A stretch of 64,000 nucleotides of DNA from Streptomyces sp. SA15 (GCF_002291145.1 NZ_NTGE01000007.1:1-64000); one strand, 5' to 3'; shown: positions 15,998 to 25,015, counted from the first letter of the stretch. Notes: generated by a model not told the origin, from the sequence alone. Numbers and translations: made by a program.

Positions 15998-18532
15998 CTA
16001 GCCGACGACCCGGCCCAGTTCGATCCGGTCGATGTTCGGCGCCCATGCGCTCGCGTTGCCGAACGTCACCTTGTTGGCACCCTCCTTCAGCTCGACCGGG
16101 ACGCCCAGCGTCCAGTAGTCGTCCCAGCTCCAGGTGTTCTTGAAGGTGACCTTCCGCGGCGCGCCGGTCCCGACCGTGATGTCCGCCGTACGGGACATGA
16201 TGTCCGTGTTGTAGGCGTGGCCGTTGTCGCGCCGGTCGTTGTGCGCGTAGTGGACGACCAGCACGTAGCGGCCGGACTTCGGCGCGTCCACCGTGAACTC
16301 GGCTGTGCTTGAGGCGCTGTTGCCGAGCCAGCCGATGTAGGAACCGGCGGAGGCGTGCGGGGAGTCGACCAGCTTGGCACCGCCCGCGAGGGTGGCCGCG
16401 GCGCCTTCGTAGGAGAGCATGCCGTTCGTCGAGCCGTCACCGGAGACGTCGAGGGAGCGGACGGAGGCGTACGGGGCGGTCATCGCGACGCGGTTGTTGC
16501 CCGCCACGAGGTACAGCCGCAGGGGCCGGCCGGGCGCCGCCGTCACCGTCTCTGCGTGCAGGGCCAGCTTCACCGCCGCCGAGGCCTGCGGCACCACCGT
16601 GTAGTAGCCGTCGCGCGGGGCGTAGACGTCGAAGACGGCCTTGTCGCCGGAGCGCAGGACGAGGGCGCCCGTGCCCACGCCGGCCGAGGAGGAGTAGTCG
16701 TACGACGGCTTCCCGCTGATGTCCGCCAGCGTGGCCTCGTACGAGGCGGACGGCGCGCCGCCTCGGGCGGTGAGGTCGATGCGGTCGAGGGTGACCTCGG
16801 CGGCGCCCTTGGCCAGCGTCAGCTTGTGGGTGCCGGCCGACAGCCGCACGCCGACGTCCTTCTTGGCGCGGTAGGTCCAGTTCTCGGTGGAGGGGTAGGT
16901 GACCGTGACCGGATCGGCGCCGTCGATCGACAGCTTCTGTGTGGCGGGGGTGCCGGACTGGTTGCCGTACAGGATCGCCAGGTCGTACGTCCCGTCCTTG
17001 GGCACCGACACCGTGAAGTCGACCTTGCTGGAGTCGGTGTTGAGCGAGCCGACGTCCTTCGTGCCGGAGGTGGCGTAGCCGTTGGCGTTGCTGACCGTGC
17101 CCTGGGTGTAGACCTGGCCGCCGGTGATGGCGGCGTCCTCGGCCTCGTAGGAGGCGGTCCAGGGGACGGAGGCGGCGGTCGGGGTGCCGGAGCCGCCGGG
17201 GGTGAGGACGATGCGGTACGCCGCCATCTTGTGCGTGCCGCGCAGCGGGACGGTCACCGTGCCGTCGGCCGCCACCTGCACCTTCGTACGGGCGAGGACG
17301 CGCGGTGTGGCGTGCTGTCCCTCGTAGCCGGACCAGGCGGCCTCGGCGACGGTCGCGGTGACCGTGCGGCCGAAGAGGGACCGGGAGACGTTCTGTACGA
17401 CCACGTCGGAGTCGCCGGCCGAGCCGCCGAGCAGGACCTGGGCCTGGCGGCGGGAGGTGTCCAGGGAGGCGAGTCCCTGGAGGGTGTCGATGGTGTTGGC
17501 CTGTGGCGGGGTCACCTTGACGGTGTTGCCGGTGAGTCCGGCGTACCAGCGGAAGAACCACCAGCCGCCGTTGGGGATGTTGGACCGGACGACATTGCCG
17601 TCCATGTTGCCGGCGGCGTCCCAGTAGGCCTGGTTGGCGTACACCTTGTTCCGCTCGAACATCGAGACCCACTGCACGAGTTGCCCGGGCACGGACAGGT
17701 CGCGGCGGTTGGCGTACTCGTCGATGTTGATCTTCAGCGGGGTGATGCCCGCCTCACGTTCCAGCGCACGGTAGTTGTCGTAGTGCGCCTGGAAGTCGCG
17801 CAGCGAGCCGGAGCCGAGCTCGTGCCAGGTCATCACCTGGGGCATCACGTTCTCCCGCTTGGCGAAGGCGAGGAAGTCCTTCAGCAGGCGCGTGTGGTAG
17901 GCGGCCTCGTTCGGGCCGGCGATCCTCGCGTCGGGGTCGATCGCGCGGATGCGCTGGTACACCGTCTTCCAGTCCTTGAAGAACCGGTCGCGGTTGGCTT
18001 CGTACTGCGCCTGGTTCGAGGTGCCGAGGTTGTACCAGATCTGGTCGGGCTCGTTGAACGGGATGTAGACGAAGCGGTCGCTGTTCGGGTCCGCCGACAC
18101 CTCCTTGGTGATCTTGTCGACCTTGGGGAGGTAGTCGTCGATGCCGAGGTCCTCGTACGGCCACTTGGCGTAGATGTCCTGCATCATCACGTTGATCTCG
18201 CCGCCGCCGTTGCGGAAGAACGACTTGGAGACGGTGAGCGCGTCGCCGTTGGGGTGCTGGGCGCCGCCCTCCGGCTTCTGCGAGATGCTGGTGATCTTCA
18301 AGGGCTCCAGGGCCGCGTCGCTGGGCACCCCGTCGTCGCTGAGCCCGTACAGCGCGCCGTTGGCGCCCCGCATCACGGGGCCCTCGGATGCGGCGAGGTC
18401 GACGGTGAGGCGCTGCGGGTCGGCGGCGGCTGCCGCGGAACCCGTGGCGGGGAGGGTGCCTGCCATGAGGGCCGCTCCGAGTGCGGCTGTGAGCAGGGCG
18501 GTTCTGGCTCTCGTGCGGGTGGGGATGATCAC
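15998..18532 (-). CDS. Secreted clan-A glycoside hydrolase (GH39-like) with CBM35-type modules
   Basis: An 844-residue exported protein. I choose the GTG at 18530-18532 because GGAGG stands nine bases before it and the signal peptide then reads VIIPTRTRARTALLTAALGA with cleavage after SAAAAA. An ATG 33 bases upstream lies inside the permease gene and lacks this spacing. The catalytic barrel (about 45-400) shows YIPFNEPDQIW with E161 as likely acid/base and KINIDEYANRR with E272 as likely nucleophile. This arrangement resembles clan GH-A, nearest in feel to GH39. Three beta-sandwich regions follow: a clear CBM6/35 unit beginning YEAEDAAITGGQVYTQ, a second beginning YEATLADISGKPSYD, and a third ending NIDRIELG. 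The substrate is unassigned; it is coupled to the ABC permeases and LacI upstream. Confidence 0.75.
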   Translation of the reverse strand: MIIPTRTRARTALLTAALGAALMAGTLPATGSAAAAADPQRLTVDLAASEGPVMRGANGALYGLSDDGVPSDAALEPLKITSISQKPEGGAQHPNGDALTVSKSFFRNGGGEINVMMQDIYAKWPYEDLGIDDYLPKVDKITKEVSADPNSDRFVYIPFNEPDQIWYNLGTSNQAQYEANRDRFFKDWKTVYQRIRAIDPDARIAGPNEAAYHTRLLKDFLAFAKRENVMPQVMTWHELGSGSLRDFQAHYDNYRALEREAGITPLKINIDEYANRRDLSVPGQLVQWVSMFERNKVYANQAYWDAAGNMDGNVVRSNIPNGGWWFFRWYAGLTGNTVKVTPPQANTIDTLQGLASLDTSRRQAQVLLGGSAGDSDVVVQNVSRSLFGRTVTATVAEAAWSGYEGQHATPRVLARTKVQVAADGTVTVPLRGTHKMAAYRIVLTPGGSGTPTAASVPWTASYEAEDAAITGGQVYTQGTVSNANGYATSGTKDVGSLNTDSSKVDFTVSVPKDGTYDLAILYGNQSGTPATQKLSIDGADPVTVTYPSTENWTYRAKKDVGVRLSAGTHKLTLAKGAAEVTLDRIDLTARGGAPSASYEATLADISGKPSYDYSSSAGVGTGALVLRSGDKAVFDVYAPRDGYYTVVPQASAAVKLALHAETVTAAPGRPLRLYLVAGNNRVAMTAPYASVRSLDVSGDGSTNGMLSYEGAAATLAGGAKLVDSPHASAGSYIGWLGNSASSTAEFTVDAPKSGRYVLVVHYAHNDRRDNGHAYNTDIMSRTADITVGTGAPRKVTFKNTWSWDDYWTLGVPVELKEGANKVTFGNASAWAPNIDRIELGRVVG

Positions 18533-18548
18533 GCTGCTGGACCTCCGG

Positions 18549-19379
18549 TCACTTGACGGCTCCACTGGTGATTCCGGACACGATCTTTCGCTGGCCGACG
18601 AGGAACACGGCGACCATGGGCAGGCTCATCACCACGACGTACGCGAAGACGAGATGCCAGTTGTTGAGGTAGAGCTGGGCGCTGGCGACCTGGTAGAGGT
18701 TCAGCGGGAGGGTGGCCCGCTCGCCGCCGCCGAGCACGAAGAAGGCGTAGAAGACATCGCTCCAGGCGTAGAGCATCACCATGATCGTCGCGGTGGCGAT
18801 GACCGGCCTGAGCAGCGGAAGGACGATCCGCAGGAAGATCCGGGACGGCTTCGCCCCGTCGATGCGCGCCGCCTCCTCCAGCTCGACGGGGATGGCGCGG
18901 ATGAAGCCGGTCATGAAGAAGATCGACGTCGACAGATACATGCCGGTGTAGACGGCGATCATGCCGGGGCGGGTGTTCGCGAGCCCCAGCTGCCGCAGCT
19001 CCATCACGATGGTGATGACGGCGGGCGGCAGCAGCAGTCCGCTGACGCACAGCGCGTACGCCGCCGAGACCAGCTTGGACTTGCGGCGGGCGAAGACCCA
19101 GGCGGCGCCCGCGCCGAGGATCAGGACGAGGGCCACCGAAGGCACCACGACGAGCAGCGAGTTGAAGAAGCCGCGCAGCATCTCGCCCTCGCTGACGGCG
19201 TCCTGGTAGTTGCCGCCGGGCTGCCAGTGCCGGGGCAGGTCCAGATTGGGCTTGATGGCCTCCGCCTGCGGTTTGGCGGAGGTGACGGCGACGAGCCACA
19301 GGGGGACGCCGACGGCGAGCCCCGCGATCAACAGGACAAGGACCGGACGGCCGTACCGCCAGGCGACGGACGGGTTCAC
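18549..19379 (-). CDS. ABC sugar transporter permease (MalG type)
   Basis: A 276-residue inner-membrane permease of the carbohydrate CUT1 class. Six transmembrane segments are apparent, beginning LVLLIAGLAVGVPLWLVAVTS. The cytoplasmic EAA loop that contacts the ATPase reads VELEEAARIDGAKPSRIFLRIVLPL in outline (about 180-205), close to the MalG consensus. The GTG start (first residues VNPSVAWRYG) overlaps the stop of the upstream permease as GTGA. Its stop lies 17 bases before the GTG of the secreted hydrolase, with that gene's GGAGG immediately after. The four genes SBP-permease-permease-hydrolase are therefore a tight operon. No ATPase is encoded. Confidence 0.92.
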   Translation of the reverse strand: MNPSVAWRYGRPVLVLLIAGLAVGVPLWLVAVTSAKPQAEAIKPNLDLPRHWQPGGNYQDAVSEGEMLRGFFNSLLVVVPSVALVLILGAGAAWVFARRKSKLVSAAYALCVSGLLLPPAVITIVMELRQLGLANTRPGMIAVYTGMYLSTSIFFMTGFIRAIPVELEEAARIDGAKPSRIFLRIVLPLLRPVIATATIMVMLYAWSDVFYAFFVLGGGERATLPLNLYQVASAQLYLNNWHLVFAYVVVMSLPMVAVFLVGQRKIVSGITSGAVK

Positions 19380-20299
19380 AGCATCTGCTCCCTTCGCCGC
19401 AGTCCGATGACGAGCGGGATCGCGATGGCGACCACGACCAGGAACAGGACGAGGCTCATGGCGGAGGCCTGGGCGTACAGGCCCTGGCCGAAGATCCGGA
19501 ACATGTAGATGTTGAAGACCTCCGTGGAGGCCGCGGGCCCGCCGCCCGTGGTGGCCTGCACGATGTCGAAGGTGTTCATCGAGCCGATCAGCGCGGTGGT
19601 GACGTTGAAGGTGACGGCCGGCGCGAGCATCGGCCAGCGCACCGACCAGAAGGTCCGCCAGGGGCCCGCGCCGTCGCACTTGGCGGCCTCCAGCATCTCG
19701 CCGGGGATGCCCTTGAGCCCGGCCAGGTAGATCAGCATGGCCAGGCCCATCCACTTCCAGCCGTGGATGAGGGTGACCAGGACCAGCGTCCAGGTCGTCG
19801 AGCCCAGCCACGGAATGTCCGTGCCGAGGACGGAGTTGACGGCGCCGTCCTGGTCGAGGAGGGCCTGGAAGACGTAACCGGTGGCGAGCGCCGAGATGAG
19901 CACCGGCAGGAAGAAGACGGCGCGGAAGAACCGGTTGAAGCGGGTGTCGTCCTCCAGCAGCAGCGCGAGCACGAGCCCGAAGCCGTTCTGGAACACCGCC
20001 GCCAGCAGCGCGTACAGCAGGGTCGTGCGGATCGCCCGCACCAGCGTGCCGTCGTCGGCGATGGTCTTGAAGTTGTCCAGGCCGGTGAAGGCGATGTCCG
20101 CGTGGTACGAGGACCAGTTGGTGAACGGGTAGTAGAAGTTGAGCAGGTTCGGCACCAGGAAGAAGCCCGCGAAGACGGCGATCGCGGGGAGCGCGAACCA
20201 CCAGGGGTGGTGCACGGCGGCACGCGGTATCCGCCCCACTGTCCTCGCCGCACCGGTTGCCGGTTTCTGCTTACGCGTACGTATGGCCGTGTCCGCCAT
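19376..20299 (-). CDS. ABC sugar transporter permease (MalF type)
   Basis: A 307-residue permease. A basic cytoplasmic N-tail with RTRKQKPATGAARTVGR precedes FALPAIAVFAGFFLVPNLLN and further membrane segments. The EAA loop is GIPGEMLEAAKCDGAGPWRTF (about 200-220), typical of CUT1 MalF-like proteins. It pairs with the overlapping MalG-type permease and with the lipoprotein gene 36 bases upstream. As in other Streptomyces sugar importers, the missing ATPase is probably the shared MsiK protein encoded elsewhere (established for several Streptomyces systems, inferred here). Confidence 0.92.
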   Translation of the reverse strand: MADTAIRTRKQKPATGAARTVGRIPRAAVHHPWWFALPAIAVFAGFFLVPNLLNFYYPFTNWSSYHADIAFTGLDNFKTIADDGTLVRAIRTTLLYALLAAVFQNGFGLVLALLLEDDTRFNRFFRAVFFLPVLISALATGYVFQALLDQDGAVNSVLGTDIPWLGSTTWTLVLVTLIHGWKWMGLAMLIYLAGLKGIPGEMLEAAKCDGAGPWRTFWSVRWPMLAPAVTFNVTTALIGSMNTFDIVQATTGGGPAASTEVFNIYMFRIFGQGLYAQASAMSLVLFLVVVAIAIPLVIGLRRREQML

Positions 20300-20319
20300 C
20301 GGAAGTCCCCGCTGCCGTA

Positions 20320-20343
20320 GGTGCTAGAAACGGTGCTAGAAAC
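20320..20343. repeat. Tandem 12-bp duplication giving two in-frame stops
   Basis: GGTGCTAGAAAC occurs twice in tandem. On the minus strand each copy carries a TAG, and because 12 is a multiple of three the second TAG (20324-20326) is in frame behind the lipoprotein stop (20336-20338). It looks like a recent slippage duplication. Confidence 0.7.
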
Positions 20344-21661
20344 CGGGCGCGCCCTGGGCCTTGGCCACCTGCGCGAACTGGTCCTGGATCGCCTGGGCGA
20401 CCTGCTGCGGACTCTTCTTGCCGAAGATCATGTCGGCGAGGTAGAGGTGGGTGTCCGGGGCGACGATCGCCTTGGCCTGGAAGACCCCGATGGCCTTGGG
20501 CAGGGCCGCGACCTGGTCCTTGGACGTCTGCGGCAGCCCGTCTGGGGTGGGCACGGACGGCTGCACGGAGGGGATCTTCATCGCCTTGATGTAGTCGGCG
20601 TAGTCGGGGCCGAGCCAGAAGGCCATGAACTGCCGGGCCGCGTTCTGCCGCTTCTCGTCACCGGTCTTGAAGGCGACCACGCCGTTGGTCTGGTCCGGCG
20701 AGTACAGGCCGGTCGCGGAGGAGTTGGCGATCGGGAACCAGCCGATCTTCTTGTCGATCTCGGCGGTGGAGTACTTGGCCTGGAGCTGGCTCTGGAAGGA
20801 GGTGACGTTGAGGACCATGCCGGCCTCGCCCTTCCACAGCGCGTCGGCCTGCCCGGTGAAGGTGCCCGTCTTGTAGTTCTTCTGGGCGAGCCCGGCGTCG
20901 AGCAGCTTCTCCTTGTACTTCTTGATGGCACCGACGACGACCGGGTCGGTCCACTTCTTCTTGTTCGCGTTCAGGTCGGCCCACCACTGCTTGTCGAGGT
21001 CGGTGAGCTGGACCTGCATCTGCCACTGCAGGGGCCACTTGTCGCCGCCGGCCTCGTAGAAGCCGGCCGCGTCGGTGTCGTCGACGACCTTCTGGCCGAG
21101 GGCCAGCAGCTCGTCGTACGACTTCGGGAAGTTCTGCTCGGTGATTCCGGCCTGCTTGAAGACGTCCTTGTTGTAGTAGACGCCGAGCATGGCGGGGCTG
21201 GTGACGATCGCCGCGTACCGCTTGCCGTCGATGACGCCGAGCGAGCGCTCGGTGCCGCCCAGCTTGGAGACCCACTCCTCCCCGTCGAGGGTGAGGAGGT
21301 TCTGCTGGGGCTGGATGAAAGGCAGCGTGGAGATGGACGGCTGCCAGAACATCAGGTCCGGGCGGTCGCCGGAGGCCAGCTTGGTCGGCACGTTCGTCTC
21401 GTACAGGTCCGGGATCGCCTGGGTCTCGACCGTGGCGCCGGTGGCCTTCTTGAAGGCGTCGATGACCTGCTTTGGCGCGGTGACCGTGTTCTGCGCGGTC
21501 CACATGGTCAACTTCACGCCGTCCAGGCGGGCGGTGGGGTCGACGGCCGTCTGCTTCGCGTCCGTGCCCGAGTCGCCGGCGGTGGGATCGCTGCACGCGG
21601 TGGCGGCCAGTCCCAGGGCGCATATCAGGGCCAGGGCGGGGAGAGCTCTTGTCTTCATCAC
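20336..21661 (-). CDS. Sugar ABC transporter substrate-binding lipoprotein
   Basis: A 441-residue extracellular solute-binding protein, family 1. The signal sequence MMKTRALPALALICALGLAA ends in a lipobox-like LAATAC, so it is anchored as a lipoprotein. The mature part has the usual two-lobe pattern, including LDGVKLTMWTAQNTVTAPKQ near the start and MLGVYYNKDVFKQAGI around residue 165. GAAAGG precedes the ATG. It lies 52 bases downstream of the second LacI gene and 36 bases upstream of the permeases, so one transcript probably covers regulator, binding protein, permeases and secreted hydrolase. The ligand is unknown; the alpha-galactosidase opposite suggests an alpha-galactosyl-containing oligosaccharide. 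Confidence 0.9.
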   Translation of the reverse strand: MMKTRALPALALICALGLAATACSDPTAGDSGTDAKQTAVDPTARLDGVKLTMWTAQNTVTAPKQVIDAFKKATGATVETQAIPDLYETNVPTKLASGDRPDLMFWQPSISTLPFIQPQQNLLTLDGEEWVSKLGGTERSLGVIDGKRYAAIVTSPAMLGVYYNKDVFKQAGITEQNFPKSYDELLALGQKVVDDTDAAGFYEAGGDKWPLQWQMQVQLTDLDKQWWADLNANKKKWTDPVVVGAIKKYKEKLLDAGLAQKNYKTGTFTGQADALWKGEAGMVLNVTSFQSQLQAKYSTAEIDKKIGWFPIANSSATGLYSPDQTNGVVAFKTGDEKRQNAARQFMAFWLGPDYADYIKAMKIPSVQPSVPTPDGLPQTSKDQVAALPKAIGVFQAKAIVAPDTHLYLADMIFGKKSPQQVAQAIQDQFAQVAKAQGAPGF

Positions 21662-21713
21662 GTGCCTTTCACGAACGAGCGGTTCAGGGGCAGGACTCGG
21701 AACAGCTGGGCGT

Positions 21714-22760
21714 TTACGAGGAGTTCCTCGGGAGGGTCGGCGGCCCCGAGCTCTCCCGCACCACCAGCTCCGGTACGGAGACGGGGTGCGGGGCGATCCG
21801 CGCGGACTCCTCCAGCACCCCGTGCAGCAGGGCGAACGCGGCCCGCCCGAGGCCGGTGAAGTCCAGGCGTACGGTCGTCAGCGCCGGGGTCAGATAGGCG
21901 GAGTGCGGGGCGTCGTCGAACCCGGCCACGCTGACCTCGCCGGGGACGGACCGGCCGGTCTCGTGCAGGGCGCGCAACACCCCGAGCGCGAGATCGTCGT
22001 TGCCGCACAGGATCGCGGTGACGGCCGGGTCCTGCGCGAGCTTCAGGCCGGCCGCGTGGCCGCCCGCCGGGCCCCAACTGCCCTGCACGGGACGGGGTTC
22101 GGGCGCTCCGGCCTCCCTGAGCGCCTGCCGCCAGCCGGTGGTGCGGGCGCTGGTGCGGCGGGTGCTGGACGGTATGGCGACGTAGTGCACGGTCTGGTGG
22201 CCGAGGGCGAGCAGATGGCGGGTCGCCTCGTAGGCGGCCTCGCGGTCGTCGGTCCACACCCAGGGGCGGCCGGGGTCGGGCGGGCTCGCGGGGGTCTCGA
22301 CGACGCCGACGACCGGCAGCTCGACGGGGACGGCGCCCAGGGCCCGTACACCGGCCGGATCGTAGGCGATCACGATCAGCCCGCCGCCCGCGTCCGCCGC
22401 CCGCTGCACCTCGGCGGCGACGGCGGCCTCGTCGGCCGATTCCAGGACTCCGATCCCGACCGCGTAGGACGCGGCGCGGGCCGCCTCCTCGATGCCCTGG
22501 AGGATGGAGGCGTAGCCGTAGTGGGTGGTGTTGGCGGTCAGCACGGTCACGGCCCTGCGCTGCCCGCTGGCCAGGGCGAGCGCGGTGGCGTTGCGGCGGA
22601 AGCCCAGCTCGTCGATGGCCGCGAGCACCCGTTCCCGGGTGGACGGCTTGACGCTGGGATGGCCGTTGATCACCCGGGAGACGGTCTGGTAGGAGACCCC
22701 GGCTGCGGTCGCGACGTCCCTGATGCTCGCCGGGCGCCTTGTGTGACCGGTCACATTCAT
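21714..22760 (-). CDS. LacI family transcriptional regulator of the GH36/ABC system
   Basis: A 348-residue repressor. The DNA-binding domain is ASIRDVATAAGVSYQTVSRV (about 10-29) followed by INGHPSVKPSTRERVLAAI and LGFRRNATALALASGQ. The effector domain shows CGNDDLALGVLRAL and VSVAGFDDAPHSAYLTP, a classic LacI ending. The start is uncertain: ATG 22758-22760 (MNVTGHTRRP) or the GTG two codons later. No good ribosome site is visible for either, and one operator palindrome overlaps these first codons, so initiation and repressor binding share the same DNA. It is divergent from the GH36 gene and precedes the binding-protein gene on its own strand. Confidence 0.9.
   Translation of the reverse strand: MNVTGHTRRPASIRDVATAAGVSYQTVSRVINGHPSVKPSTRERVLAAIDELGFRRNATALALASGQRRAVTVLTANTTHYGYASILQGIEEAARAASYAVGIGVLESADEAAVAAEVQRAADAGGGLIVIAYDPAGVRALGAVPVELPVVGVVETPASPPDPGRPWVWTDDREAAYEATRHLLALGHQTVHYVAIPSSTRRTSARTTGWRQALREAGAPEPRPVQGSWGPAGGHAAGLKLAQDPAVTAILCGNDDLALGVLRALHETGRSVPGEVSVAGFDDAPHSAYLTPALTTVRLDFTGLGRAAFALLHGVLEESARIAPHPVSVPELVVRESSGPPTLPRNSS
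22742..22755. promoter_or_regulatory. LacI-type operator A (inside the start region of lacI-2)
   Basis: A perfect 14-bp palindrome, TGTGACCGGTCACA, with central CG. It overlaps the first codons of the LacI gene on the minus strand. Its centre is 27 bp from the centre of the second copy at 22769, suggesting cooperative binding and tight autoregulation. Confidence 0.75.
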
Positions 22761-22766
22761 GCCAGG

Positions 22767-22784
22767 ATTGTGACCGGTCACAAT
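22767..22784. promoter_or_regulatory. LacI-type operator B in the divergent promoter
   Basis: An 18-bp perfect palindrome, ATTGTGACCGGTCACAAT, contains the same 14-bp core as the copy at 22742. It lies 46 bp upstream of the GH36 start and just upstream of the LacI start, so one repressor can control both directions. Confidence 0.8.
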
Positions 22785-22830
22785 GCGGTCGTCAAGAGAC
22801 CGTAACGAGGGATTCACGAGGGGGACCACC

Positions 22831-24969
22831 TTGACCGGTACGGCGGATTCGGCGCGCAAGGCCTCCAACGACCCACAGTTCAGGTTCAGTTGGGGCCATT
22901 CGGCGCTGGGTGCCGAGTTCGCCACCGCGTCGGACGGCACGCTGCGGTTGGTCCGACTGGGCCGTCCCGGCCGTCCCGGTGAGACTTCACCGCGGGTCAG
23001 CCGGGAATCCACCCTCCCCCTCCTCGAACTGACCGCGCTCGGGCATGGCAGCGGCTGGTCCGGCCCGCGCTTCACGGGCACGGCCTTCGGTTCGCGCCTG
23101 AGATACCGGGACCATCACAGCGGCAGCCGCACCGGCTGGGAGTGGCTGACCGTCGAACTCCACGACCCCGAGACCGGGTTGACGGCCTTCGTCGAGCTGA
23201 CCTCCCCCACCGGCCTGCCCGTGCTCCGCTCCCGCGTCCGCCTCCGCAACGACGGCACGCGGCCCCTGATCGTCCAGTCCGTCAGCAGCCTGCTGCTCGG
23301 CGGCCTGCCCTCCCCCGACGCCCTCGACGTGCACCGGGCGCGCAACGACTGGCTCGCGGAGTGCCGTTGGCACGCCGAGCCGCTGCGCGACACGGTCGCC
23401 GACATCAACGTCGGCGCGCACCAGCACGACAGCCGGGCCGCCCTCGTCCTCACCGGGCGCGGCAGCTGGCCGACCGACGGCCACCTGGCCATGGGGGCGG
23501 TCACGGAACGCGGCGGCGGCCGGACCTGGCTGTGGCAGGTCGAGTCCCCGGCCGGCTGGCGCTGGGACCTGGGCGAACACGCGCACGGCACGTATCTGGC
23601 GCTGAACGGTCCCACGGACGCGGAGCACCAGTGGCGGGTCCGGCTCGCGCCGGGCGCGGAGTTCACCACCGTGCCGGGGGTGGTGGCCCTCGGCTCCGGA
23701 TTCGACGAGGCGATGGGCGCGCTGACGTCGTACCGCCGTGCCGTACGCCGCCCCCACCCCGACCACCAGGCGCTTCCCGTCGTCTTCAACGACTACATGA
23801 ACACGCTGATGGGCGACCCGACGACCGAGAAGCTGCTGCCGCTCATCGACGCGGCGGCCGAGGCCGGGGCGGAGTACTTCTGCATCGACTCCGGCTGGTA
23901 CGACGACGACACCGAGGGCTGGTGGGACAGCGTCGGCGAGTGGCTGCCCTCGCCGCGCCGCTTCCCGGGCGGCGGGATCCGGGCGGTCCTGGACCGGATC
24001 CGGGAGCGCGGCATGGTGCCCGGGCTGTGGCTGGAGCCCGAGGTCGTCGGCGTGCGCAGCCCGATCGCGTCCGCCCTCCCCCTGGAGGCCTTCTTCCGCC
24101 GCGACGGCGTGCGCCTCGCCGAACAGGGCCGCCACCAGCTCGATCTGCGCCACCCGGCCGCCCGCGCCCACCTCGACAAGACGGTGGACCGGATCGTCGG
24201 CGACTGGGGCGTGGGCTATCTCAAGCTGGACTACAACATCGTGGTCGATCCGGGCACCTGTGCCGACGGGGACCTCGCGCCGGGGGCCGGGCTGCTCGGC
24301 CATGCCCAGGCGTATCTGGACTGGCTGTCCGAGCTGCTGGACCGGCATCCGGGTCTGGTCGTGGAGAACTGCGCCTCGGGCGGCATGCGGATGGACGGGG
24401 CCACGCTCGCCGTCGCCCAGCTCCAGTCCACCAGCGACCAGCAGGATCCGCTGCGCTACCCGGCGATCGCCGCGGCGGCGCCGACGGCGGTCCCGCCGGA
24501 GCAGGGCGCCGTCTGGGCCTACCCGCAGCCCGCCTTCGACGACGACCTGATCACCTTCACGCTGGGCGGTGCGCTGCTGGGGCGGATCCATCTGTCCGGC
24601 CATCTGGACCGGATGTCGGAACACCAACTCGGCCTCGTACGGGACGCGGTGGGTGCGTACCGGGCGATCCGCGGGGACCTCCAGAAGGCCGTGCCGTTCT
24701 GGCCGCTCGGTCTGCCGGGGTGGACGGACGAGTGGCTGGCCCTGGGGATGAGGGTGCCGGACGGACCGTCGTACGTCTCGGTGTGGCGGCGCGGCGGGGA
24801 GAGCGAACTCCACGTCCCAGTGGAGCACTTGGGCGATGAGGTCTGTGCCGAGATCCTGCACCCGTCCGCCGCGACGGCCGGCGCGGCGGTCTGGGACGGG
24901 AACGGACTGCGGGTGTCGCTGCCGCGCACACCGGGCGTCCTGCTGATCCGGCTCACTTCGGGCGCGTAG
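22831..24969 (+). CDS. GH36 alpha-galactosidase
   Basis: A 712-residue cytoplasmic alpha-galactosidase with no signal peptide, which releases terminal alpha-galactose from oligosaccharides. I start at the TTG 22831 because GAGGGGGA precedes it by a few bases; an ATG at 22783 lies inside the operator. A beta-supersandwich N-domain precedes the barrel. The nucleophile is D467 in YLKLDYN and the acid/base is D522 in the signature CASGGMRMD. The substrate-binding segment IDSGWYDDD and GLWLEPEVV are also characteristic. It faces the LacI-ABC-hydrolase operon across a divergent, double-operator promoter and is presumably induced with it. Confidence 0.93.
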   Translation: MTGTADSARKASNDPQFRFSWGHSALGAEFATASDGTLRLVRLGRPGRPGETSPRVSRESTLPLLELTALGHGSGWSGPRFTGTAFGSRLRYRDHHSGSRTGWEWLTVELHDPETGLTAFVELTSPTGLPVLRSRVRLRNDGTRPLIVQSVSSLLLGGLPSPDALDVHRARNDWLAECRWHAEPLRDTVADINVGAHQHDSRAALVLTGRGSWPTDGHLAMGAVTERGGGRTWLWQVESPAGWRWDLGEHAHGTYLALNGPTDAEHQWRVRLAPGAEFTTVPGVVALGSGFDEAMGALTSYRRAVRRPHPDHQALPVVFNDYMNTLMGDPTTEKLLPLIDAAAEAGAEYFCIDSGWYDDDTEGWWDSVGEWLPSPRRFPGGGIRAVLDRIRERGMVPGLWLEPEVVGVRSPIASALPLEAFFRRDGVRLAEQGRHQLDLRHPAARAHLDKTVDRIVGDWGVGYLKLDYNIVVDPGTCADGDLAPGAGLLGHAQAYLDWLSELLDRHPGLVVENCASGGMRMDGATLAVAQLQSTSDQQDPLRYPAIAAAAPTAVPPEQGAVWAYPQPAFDDDLITFTLGGALLGRIHLSGHLDRMSEHQLGLVRDAVGAYRAIRGDLQKAVPFWPLGLPGWTDEWLALGMRVPDGPSYVSVWRRGGESELHVPVEHLGDEVCAEILHPSAATAGAAVWDGNGLRVSLPRTPGVLLIRLTSGA

Positions 24970-24977
24970 GAGACGAG

Positions 24978-25009
24978 GCCCGAGCCGGTGCCGAGGCGCC
25001 GGCTCGGGC
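24978..25009. terminator. Bidirectional terminator between GH36 and GH12 genes
   Basis: A perfect 11-bp stem, GCCCGAGCCGG (24978-24988) with CCGGCTCGGGC (24999-25009), starts 8 bases after the GH36 stop and ends 6 bases before the convergent GH12 stop. Confidence 0.8.
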
Positions 25010-25015
25010 GTTCGG

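Noticed and set aside
16355..18556. A 733-codon open frame antisense to the secreted hydrolase
   Set aside because: Composition is dominated by Gly, Val, Arg and Asp and matches no fold; the opposite strand has a signal peptide and catalytic motifs.
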